Part shown: in pieces, positions 56,831 through 64,000 of the stretch
Layout of the letters: every line of letters starts with the position of its first letter
How positions within the stretch are numbered: position 1 is the stretch's first letter
Source of the DNA: SXXZ01 sp964386625
GTDB lineage: Bacteria; Verrucomicrobiota; Verrucomicrobiia; Limisphaerales; UBA9464
Reading direction: 5' to 3'
DNA: 64,000 nucleotides
Assembly (NCBI GenBank): GCA_964386625.1
Contig: CAYLTF010000001.1
Span: 1-64,000, forward strand
Made by a program: the position numbers and the translations under genes
The notes under the pieces: model-generated
Seen by the model: only the letters and a program-made list of their open reading frames with translations
Database searches by the model: none
What the model was told of the DNA's origin: nothing

Positions 56831-57598
56831 ATGCACCTTGCCGAAATGACCTCGCCGCAGCTGGCCGCGCTGCCTCGCGAGACACCGATCGTGTTCCCCA
56901 TCGCCGCGGTGGAGCAGCACGGCGCCCATCTGCCGGTGGTGACCGACACCCGCCTCGTGGGCGAGGTGGCCCGCCGGGCCGAGGCGGCGCTCTCGCGACA
57001 GGTGGTCTTCGCCCCGGTTCTCTGGCTGGGCAACTCCGACCACCATCTGGATTTCCCAGGCACCCTGTCGGCGCCACCCCGTGCCTACCTCGATTTGCTC
57101 GGTGGGCTCGCCGACAACGTGCTGCGGCACGGCTTCAAGCGGGTGGTGTTTCTCAATGGTCATGGAGGCAATGATGTCCCAGGCCGGCAGGCGGTCTTCG
57201 AGTTGCGCCAACGCCACCGGGATGCCGACGGCCTGCTGCTCCTCTTCGCGACCTATTGGAGCCTCGGGGGCAGGCCTGCCGACCGTCCTGTGGCCGGCGG
57301 ATGGGTCCAACACGAGATGGGCCACGCCTGCGAGTGGGAGACCTCGATGATGCTGAGGCTCGATCCCGGCAAGGTCGGTCCTTTTGCCGGATTGCCATCG
57401 GTCGATGCCGCTCCGCCATTCCATCCGGCCCATCGCGGATGGGTCACCCGCGAACGCACTCCGACCGGGCACATCGGTCATCCCCAGGCCGCGTCCGCCG
57501 AAAAGGGCGAGGTGCTCTTCGAGGTCTTCTCCTCCGATGTGATCGGGTTGCTGGAGCGTGTCCGGCGGTGGGACGGTGTCTCCTGGTCCGAGGCCTGA
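56831..57598 (+). CDS. Creatininase-family amidohydrolase
   Basis: The 255-residue protein has the family metal-site motifs VFPIAAVEQHGAHLPVVTD and VVFLNGHGGND, with GNSDHHLDFPGTLS and ATYW in between. Family members hydrolyse creatinine or related cyclic amides, and some act in cofactor biosynthesis (MftE-type), so the substrate cannot be named. Start ATG 56831. It lies 19 bp ahead of an MFS gene and seems to form a three-gene unit with it and the Tat protein. Confidence 0.88.
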   Translation: MHLAEMTSPQLAALPRETPIVFPIAAVEQHGAHLPVVTDTRLVGEVARRAEAALSRQVVFAPVLWLGNSDHHLDFPGTLSAPPRAYLDLLGGLADNVLRHGFKRVVFLNGHGGNDVPGRQAVFELRQRHRDADGLLLLFATYWSLGGRPADRPVAGGWVQHEMGHACEWETSMMLRLDPGKVGPFAGLPSVDAAPPFHPAHRGWVTRERTPTGHIGHPQAASAEKGEVLFEVFSSDVIGLLERVRRWDGVSWSEA

Positions 57599-57617
57599 GC
57601 GATTCGATTTCCACCCC

Positions 57618-58898
57618 ATGATCTCCCCCCTTCCATCCGGTTCACGTGGTTCGGTCTGGAAGTGGTCGGTGTGCGGGATGCTGTTGCTGGCCTCGGCCAT
57701 CAACTACATGGATCGGCAGACCCTGTCCGGACTCTCGGTGCGGATCACCCAGGAGTTCGGCATGACCAAGACCCAGTACGGGCAGGTCGAGGCCGTGTTC
57801 GGTTATGCCTTCGCGGCCGGTTCGGTGGTCTTCGGTTGGATGGCCGATCGATTCTCCGTGCATCGGGTCTATGCCTCCGTGCTGGCGCTCTGGTCGCTGG
57901 TCGGCATGGCCACGGGGTGGGCCCAGGATCATCAGGGATTGCTGGTGTTCCGGGGCTTGTTGGGCTTCTTCGAGGCCGGTCACTGGCCATGCGCGGTCCG
58001 TATCACCCGGTCGTTGCTGGATGAGCGGCAGCGCTCGCTGGGCAACGGGCTTCTCCAGAGCGGCGCCACCGTCGGGGCCATCCTCACGCCGTTGTTGTTG
58101 CCGATGCTGCTCGGATCGGGATCCGCCGACGGATCGGGGGCGTGGCGCCCCCCGTTCTTCGTGCTGGGAGGCGTCGGCCTCTTGTGGTTGATCCCGTGGT
58201 TCTGGTTGGTCCGCACCGGCGACCTGCACCCCGGCCATCCGGCGGATGGGACGGACCCGAAGGCGGTCGCCGCAAACGTCGGTCGCCCCTTCCTGGAGGT
58301 GCTTTTCAGCGGTCGCATGCTGGCGGTGATCGCGGTGGTGGCCTGCATCAACACCACCTGGCAGGTGCTGCGGGCCTGGTTGCCGATGTTCCTCCAGAAA
58401 GGGCGTGGCTACAGCGAGACCGAGGCCCTGCATTTCAACTCCGCATTCTTCGCCGCGGCCGATGTCGGGTGCCTGGCGGCGGGCGCCCTTGCCGTCGCGC
58501 TCGCCCGGCGCGGACGGACTCCTTCCGGGGCTCGATTCGCGGTGTTCGCCGGCTGTGCCTTGCTGTGTTGCGGCACGTTGGCGGCCCCGTGGTTGGGGCG
58601 CGGACCCTTGCTTCTGGCGGTGTTGTTGGCCATCGCGGCCGGGGCGCTCGGGGTGTTTCCCCTGTACCACACCTTCACCCAGGATCTCTCCGACCATCAC
58701 CAGGGCAAGATCACCGGGGCTGCGGGTGTCGCCGCCTGGATCCTGCCGGCCAAGGCCCAGATGCTCTTCGGCCTGTCGGCCGATCGCCTCGGGACCATGG
58801 ACCCGGGTTTCGCCCTGGCCGGCGTCCTGCCGCTCCTGGCGCTGCCGCCCCTTTGGTATCTCCACCGCATCAGGACCAAAACCCCAGCCACCCCATGA
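57618..58898 (+). CDS. MFS transporter of the anion:cation symporter type
   Basis: The 426-residue protein has 12 predicted helices. The first carries INYMDRQTLSGLS, the motif that marks ACS-family members such as hexuronate transporters. The loop 2-3 signature WMADRFSVHRVY is also present. Members import sugar acids or related organic anions. The ATG at 57618 is chosen because it directly precedes the first helix. The stop overlaps the next start (ATGA). The substrate may be linked to its creatininase-family and Tat-exported neighbours. Confidence 0.88.
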   Translation: MISPLPSGSRGSVWKWSVCGMLLLASAINYMDRQTLSGLSVRITQEFGMTKTQYGQVEAVFGYAFAAGSVVFGWMADRFSVHRVYASVLALWSLVGMATGWAQDHQGLLVFRGLLGFFEAGHWPCAVRITRSLLDERQRSLGNGLLQSGATVGAILTPLLLPMLLGSGSADGSGAWRPPFFVLGGVGLLWLIPWFWLVRTGDLHPGHPADGTDPKAVAANVGRPFLEVLFSGRMLAVIAVVACINTTWQVLRAWLPMFLQKGRGYSETEALHFNSAFFAAADVGCLAAGALAVALARRGRTPSGARFAVFAGCALLCCGTLAAPWLGRGPLLLAVLLAIAAGALGVFPLYHTFTQDLSDHHQGKITGAAGVAAWILPAKAQMLFGLSADRLGTMDPGFALAGVLPLLALPPLWYLHRIRTKTPATP

Positions 58899-60172
58899 AC
58901 GCATTCGCCTCCCGCAGACAGTTCCTCGCCACCGCCGGCACCGTGGCTGGCATGACCGCATTCGCCCCGTCGGCGTGGGCCCTGAAGCGCCCGGCACCCG
59001 CCCGCAAGAAGATCGCGCTGATCGCCACCGAGGTGCGCCTGCACTCCCATGCGCAGCATTTCATCGATCGGTTCCTGGTGGGTTATGCCTGGGAAGGGGG
59101 GTGGCGGAAGCCGGAGGTCGACTTGGTGTCGCTGTACGTGGACCAGTTCCCTGAAAACGACCTGGCCCGCGGCACGGCGGCGCGCCACGGGGTGCCGATC
59201 CATGCGTCCATCGCCGAGGCGCTGACCCTTGGCACCGGTCGATTGGCCGTCGACGGTGTTGTGATCATCGGCGAGCACGGGAAGTACCCGAAAACCGAAC
59301 GGGGCCAGACCCTCTATCCACGGTACCGGTTCTTCAAGGAGGTCGTCCGCGTGTTCGAGGCCTCCGGAAGGAGCGTGCCGGTCTTCAACGACAAGCACCT
59401 GTCCACCGACTGGCGGGAATGCGTGGAGATGGTGGAGGACTCACGGCGCCTGGGTTTCCCGTTCCAGGCCGGCTCGTCGCTGCCGGTCACCAAGCGCATG
59501 CCCGCATTCGAGATGCCCCTGGGCACTCCGCTGTCGGAGAGCCTCTGCGCGGCCTATGGCGGGCCCGACAGTTACGACATCCACGGGCTCGAGACTGCGC
59601 AGTGCATGTCGGAACGACGGAAGGGCGGCGAGGTCGGGATCCAGCGGGTGCATGCGCTCCGGGGCGCGGCGTTCTGGGACGCATTGGCCCGACGCGATTC
59701 CACCGTGCGGCTGCTCGAAGCCGCCCTGTCGCGCAGCCACAACCTGCCTGTCAAGGATGGGTACCCGACGGCCCCGGTGGGTCTGGGTTGGGCCCGCGAA
59801 GTCTTCCCCGACGCCTGGGGCTACTTCATCGACCACCGCGACGGTTTCCGGACCACCCTGGCGATGCTGGCCATCCGCGACTTCAACTACGCGGGCTTGG
59901 ATTCCCGCACCGGCCGCATCCACTCCTGCCAGATGTACCTGCCGATGCCGACCCACGGCTCGTCCACGGCTGATTTCTTCAATCCGCAGATCCGCCATAT
60001 CGAGCGGATGGTGGTGGCACGTCGCCAACCCTACCCGCTGGAGCGCACCCTGTTGACCTCCGGGATGACCTTGGCCGGCGTGGAGTCCCTCCATCGGGGG
60101 CGACCGGTCGAGACGCCGGAGATGGCGGTCCGGTACCGGGTCGGTTCCGAGTCGTTCTTCTGGCAGGGGTGA
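58895..60172 (+). CDS. Tat-exported protein of unknown function
   Basis: The 425-residue protein starts with a twin-arginine signal (SRRQFLATAGTVAGMTAF) and a cleavage region near residue 28. The mature part opens KKIALIATEVRLHSHAQHFIDRFL, in part, and has an alpha/beta, Rossmann-like order (VDGVVIIGEHGKYPKTERG). Related PVC proteins are annotated only as hypotheticals or as Gfo/Idh-like, so I assign no reaction. Start ATG 58895 overlaps the MFS stop. It ends the creatininase-MFS unit. Confidence 0.7.
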   Translation: MNAFASRRQFLATAGTVAGMTAFAPSAWALKRPAPARKKIALIATEVRLHSHAQHFIDRFLVGYAWEGGWRKPEVDLVSLYVDQFPENDLARGTAARHGVPIHASIAEALTLGTGRLAVDGVVIIGEHGKYPKTERGQTLYPRYRFFKEVVRVFEASGRSVPVFNDKHLSTDWRECVEMVEDSRRLGFPFQAGSSLPVTKRMPAFEMPLGTPLSESLCAAYGGPDSYDIHGLETAQCMSERRKGGEVGIQRVHALRGAAFWDALARRDSTVRLLEAALSRSHNLPVKDGYPTAPVGLGWAREVFPDAWGYFIDHRDGFRTTLAMLAIRDFNYAGLDSRTGRIHSCQMYLPMPTHGSSTADFFNPQIRHIERMVVARRQPYPLERTLLTSGMTLAGVESLHRGRPVETPEMAVRYRVGSESFFWQG

Positions 60173-60401
60173 GCTCCGGGTCGAGGGAACGATCCGCTCC
60201 ATGCCCCGGCGTCCGGTTTTGATGCGCCTTCGGGTGCCGTCTTCCCGTCGTGGCTCCGCAGGTGACTCCGGTCACCGGTAATGCCACAGTTCCACGACAG
60301 CAAGGTGGGGTTTGCACGGAAGCTGCTAAGCTGCGGCCGAGCCTTGTTGAGTTGTCTCCGTCCTGCCCTTCCGGAGGGTGCGATGGGGCATACCTTTCAT
60401 C

Positions 60402-61058
60402 ATGAACTGGAATTCCCGAACTGGAGCGACCGTGGGTCGCTGGGTGTTGATGGCGATCTTGACCCTGCTGCCGGCCCGTGCCGGCAGCCTCCTGCGGGAG
60501 GTCTACAGTGGCATCCCCGGGGTGACCATCGACGCGCTGACCAACAGCCCGGCCTACCCGAATTCGCCCTCGTCCACGAACCTGATCACCGACCTCTTCG
60601 AGGCTCCGACCGATGTGGCCGACAATTACGGGCAACGCCTGCGGGGCATCCTCACGGCCCCGCTGACCGGCAAGTACACGTTCTGGATCGCCGGCGATGA
60701 TTACGCCTCGTTGTATCTGAGCACCGATGCCAGCCCGGAGAAGCGCCAATGGATCGCCGGCGTCCCCGGTTGGACCAGTTCCCGGGAGTGGGGCAAGTTC
60801 CCTGAACAGCAGAGCGCCCCGATCTCCCTGGTGGCCGGTTCACGATACTACATCGAGGCGCTCCAGAAAGAGGAGGGCGGCGGCGACAACCTCGCGGTGC
60901 GCTGGGTGCGCCCCGATGGCGTCGATGAGGGACCGATCCCCCTGGATTCCTTCGTCGCCTGGGGCCTCAAGCCCGAGGCTCCGCGGATCTCGCTCCAACC
61001 CGTCCCGGTGACGGTCGACGAACGGGGTGCCGCCACCTTCACGGTCGGATACGACAAT
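60402..61058 (+). CDS. PA14/Ig-like surface protein, N-terminal part before the assembly gap
   Basis: These 219 codons open with a signal peptide (about 1-30, ending LPARAGS). A PA14-type domain follows (LRGILTAPLTGKYTFWIAGDDYASLYLS, in part, and NLAVRWVRPDG), then the start of an Ig-like domain (APRISLQPVPVTVDERGAATF, in part). The gene runs into the N block. PA14 domains bind sugars or act as modules in large exported enzymes. ATG 60402 is preferred to an upstream GTG/TTG-type start at 60378. Confidence 0.85.
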
Positions 61059-61158
61059 NNNNNNNNNNNNNNNNNNNNNNNNNNNNNNNNNNNNNNNNNN
61101 NNNNNNNNNNNNNNNNNNNNNNNNNNNNNNNNNNNNNNNNNNNNNNNNNNNNNNNNNN
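61059..61158. other. Assembly gap of 100 N
   Basis: Exactly 100 undetermined bases, a usual placeholder for a scaffold join of unknown length. The reading frame on the two sides differs by one relative to this length, so the true missing length is not 100 or the join is wrong. Confidence 0.98.
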
Positions 61159-64000
61159 CGCGCCAACCCCGTGGCCTCGGACACGGTTCGGGAGTTCGTC
61201 ACCAGCGAGTTGGTGCCGGTGAACCTCGGCGGCAACGACGCCCGCGCCACCTCGATCCAATGGGTGGCACGCGGCGGATTCGACGTGTCGGTCCGCGGCG
61301 GCGACATCGGCGGTTCCGTGGATTCGGCCGGCATGGCGATCCAGACGCTCTCGGGGAACTTCGATCTCCGGGTGCGTGTGGATGGGCTCAACATCACCGA
61401 TCCGTACTCGACGGCCGGCCTGGTCGTCCGGTCCAGCCAGGACGCCAATGCGACCTTCGTCGGGGCGTTCGCCGGTTCTCCGACGGTGGGCGCGTTCTTC
61501 CGCTCGCGCCAGACCACCGGGGCCATCGCGGCCATGGCGGCTCCGCGCGGCGGATACCCCGTCAACTATCCCCAGACCTGGCTGCGCCTGCGCCGTTCCG
61601 GCGGTGCGCTCACCGGATTCGGGTCGCTCGACGGCACCAACTGGACCGTGCTCGGGACCGCTTCGATCTCCATGCCGGACGCCGTCCCTGTGGGGTTGGC
61701 CGTGTCGGGCCGGGAAACCAATGGCGTGACCGTGGCGCGGTTCCGGGACTTCGGCCCGGTCTCCGGGGCCAGTGAGGTGGCCTTCCAGCCGCGCCGCGAA
61801 GGCCTCGGGATCTCGAGCCGGCGGACCCGCCTCGTCTTCAGCGAGATCCAGTACCATCCCGCCGGAGGCGATGCCGGCGCCGGCCTGGAATTCGTGGAGC
61901 TCTACAACGCCGGGGATGTCTTCGAGGACCTCTCCCGCTGGAAGATCGCGGGGACGATCCGTTTCCAGTTCCCGGACGGCTTCCGCCTGGGGGCCGGTCA
62001 ATTCGTCGTCGTGGCGAAGGATCCTGCCGCCCTGTCGGCGCGCCATGGGATCACCGGGGTCTTGGGCCCGTATTCGGGCGGCTTCAACGGGACCGGCGGT
62101 CCCCTGGAGCTTCGCGACGAGATGAACGCCCTGAAGCTGCAGATGGACATCGGGACACGGGATCCATGGCCGGTCGCATCGGATGGCTCGGGACATTCGC
62201 TGGTGTTGGCCAACCCGAGCTACGGCGAGGCTGATCCCCGGGCCTGGAGCCCCAGTGCCATGCGTGGCGGCAACCCCGGCTCCATGGACCCCCTGCTTCC
62301 CGACGATGCGGCCTCGGGCGTCGTCCTCAACGAGGTGTTGGCACACACGGATCTCCCCCAGGTCGACACGGTGGAGCTCTACAACCGGGGGACGACCACG
62401 GCCGATCTCTCCGGCTGCGTCCTGACCGATGACATCGGGACCAACCGGTTCCGCTTCCCGCCTGGAACGGTGCTCAACCCGGGCCGATTCCTGGTGCTGG
62501 ATGAGCGGGTGTTGGGATTCCGCCTGAGCGCCGCGGGCGAGACTCTGTGGCTGGTCAGCGCGAACGGGATCCGCGTGCTGGACGTGGTCCGGCTGGGGGC
62601 TCAGGAAAACGGGGTCGCCTTCGGCAGGAGCCCGGACGGGGCCCCGGAGTGGCGGCGGCTCGAGTCGGTGACCCTGGGTGCCGCCAACGCGGCGCGGCGC
62701 CAGGAAGCGGTGGTGATCCACGAGATCATGTACCATCCGATCACGGAGGATGACGACGAGGAGTTCGTCGAGCTCCACAATCGGTCGGCCCAGCCGGTGG
62801 ACCTCTCGGGCTGGCGGCTCGAGGATGCGGTGACGTTCACGTTCCCGGCCGGAGCGACCCTGCCCGCGGGCGGTCACGTGGTGGTGGGGCGCAACCTGGA
62901 CCGACTCCGGGCCAATTATACGAACCTGACCAGCGCCAACAGTTTCGGGAACTGGTCCGGGTCGCTGCGCAATTCCGGGGAACGGCTGGCCCTCTCCAAG
63001 CCCGATGACATCGCATCCACCAATGCGGTCGGCCAGGTCTCCATCGACCGGATCCACATCGTTGTCTCCGAGGTGGCTTATCGGGATGCGGGTCGCTGGG
63101 GGCAATGGTCCGGTGGAGGCGGCTCCTCGATGGAGTTGATCGACCCTCGCGCCGACACCTTGCGCGCCTCGAGCTGGGCCGATTCCGACGAGACCAACAA
63201 GTCCGAGTGGCGGCAATTCAGCGTCACCGACGCGCTGCGTTTCGCGACCCAGACCGCCACGCGCCTGCATGTCGGCATGCTGGGTGCCGGGGAATGCCTG
63301 GTCGACCAGGTGGAGGTCCTCAACGGGGCCGGCGCGGCCGTGCTCACCAACGGCGGATTCGAGACCGGCTCCGGTGCGACGGCCAGCGGGTGGTCGTTCC
63401 TCGGGCATCACCGTCGCTCGCGCATCGATCCGACGGGGGCCTTCGAGGGCAACCGGGTCCTGCACATCATCGCCCCTGGCGATCTGGATGCGGGGCGCAA
63501 CTGCATCCGTGCCCCGTTGGCGGGCAATCTCAACAATGGCGCCACCATGACCCTCCGGGCCCGAGCCCGGTGGCTGGCCGGTTGGCCGGAGGTCCTGCTG
63601 CGGACCCGGGGCGGTGGGCTGGAATTGACCGCCCGGCTTCCCGTGCCCAAGAACCTCGGCACTCCGGGCATGGCCAACAGCCGTCGAGTCCCCAACGCCG
63701 GTCCTTCGATCGATCTCGTGCGGCATTCCCCTGCGGTTCCGGCGGCAGGGCAGTCGGTGGTGGTCAGTGCGCGCGTGGCCGACCTCGATGGACTCAGTTC
63801 GGTCAGTCTGAGGTATCGCACCGGAGACACGGGGACCTTCTCGTCGTTGGCGATGCGCGACGACGGCTCGGGTGGCGACCTTTTGGCCGGTGACGGCATC
63901 TGGTCCGGGCTCCTGCCGGGTCGTGCCGCGGGCAATCTGGTCCAGTTCTACATCGAGGCCTTCGACAATGCGGCTTCGGTCGCCTCGACCGTGTTTCCTT
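61159..64000 (+). CDS. Lamin-tail-domain surface protein, part after the gap (3' end outside window)
   Basis: 947 codons read without a stop from the base after the gap to the window end. A concanavalin/DUF1349-like domain (NFDLRVRVDGLNITDPYSTAGLVVR, in part) is followed by three lamin-tail domains: VFSEIQYHPAG...EFVELYNAGD; VVLNEVLAH...VELYNRGT; and VVIHEIMYHPI...EEFVELHNRS. A fourth degenerate unit (IVVSEVAYRDAGRW) and a CBM-like stretch with NGGFETGSG come next. Similar verrucomicrobial proteins continue into a CotH-kinase domain downstream. Most likely one gene with 60402-61058. Confidence 0.88.

Noticed and set aside
60378..61775. A reading frame running straight through the N block
   Set aside because: After the gap this frame turns into Arg/Gly/His-rich sequence, while another frame gives clear lamin-tail domains.

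Overview
The window is GC-rich and densely coded. It is chromosomal DNA, probably from a Verrucomicrobiota bacterium of the Limisphaerales/Pedosphaera type (subdivision 3). The evidence is the combination of an H-motif-type prepilin, PVC-type membrane-bound dehydrogenase/HEAT/cytochrome c proteins, a DUF1501 + DUF1549/DUF1553 + WD40-cytochrome cluster, a PEP-CTERM protein, a secreted sulfatase, and a giant PA14/lamin-tail surface protein, all beside ordinary Gram-negative housekeeping genes. The assignment is an inference from gene content; no rRNA or other taxonomic marker is present. A run of 100 N marks a scaffold join at 61059-61158, so this is probably a draft or metagenome assembly.

Layout. 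1-1193: end of a prepilin-like gene, a small DoxX/MauE-like membrane protein and a small zinc-ribbon protein. 1203-4556: a large FtsX-type permease. 4789-9808: a Tol-Pal operon (tolQ, a six-zinc-ribbon tail-anchored protein, tolR, a TolA/TonB-like protein, tolB, pal) closed by a terminator. 10017-14623: aceE, serS and a small unknown, all on the minus strand. 14911-20271: argG, mobA (minus) and a fatty-acid block, fabG - unknown - acpP - fabF. 20360-23945: a sulfatase fused to an SGNH hydrolase and a PEP-CTERM protein with its own promoter and terminator. 24221-33427: dsbD, then three tightly coupled genes for secreted dehydrogenase/cytochrome and glycosidase-like proteins. 33447-38592: a glycosyltransferase, mutM, a DUF3574 lipoprotein, maf, a flippase and rluD. 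38765-43114: ftsK and glgC. 43298-45658: rpsP-khpA-(no rimM)-trmD-rplS. 45947-56720: two tandem DUF1501 genes, a DUF1549/1553 cytochrome, a pre-peptidase-type secreted protein and a WD40/coiled-coil/cytochrome protein. 56831-60172: creatininase family, an MFS transporter and a Tat-exported unknown. 60402-64000: a surface protein with PA14, Ig-like and lamin-tail domains, interrupted by the gap and running off the window.

The genes fall into three functional layers: envelope integrity and division (Tol-Pal, FtsK, flippase), core metabolism and translation (PDH E1, FAS II, argG, serS, the rpsP-rplS block, glycogen), and a large exported layer for degradation of complex organic matter (sulfatase/SGNH, glycosidase-like, sugar dehydrogenases and multiple c-type cytochromes, supported by DsbD). 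Most genes whose starts I examined have no recognisable Shine-Dalgarno; tolQ is a clear exception. The least explained items are the zinc-ribbon protein inside the Tol-Pal operon, the sulfatase-SGNH fusion, the missing rimM with 547 bp of non-coding DNA in its place, and the DUF1501/1549/WD40 redox cluster.
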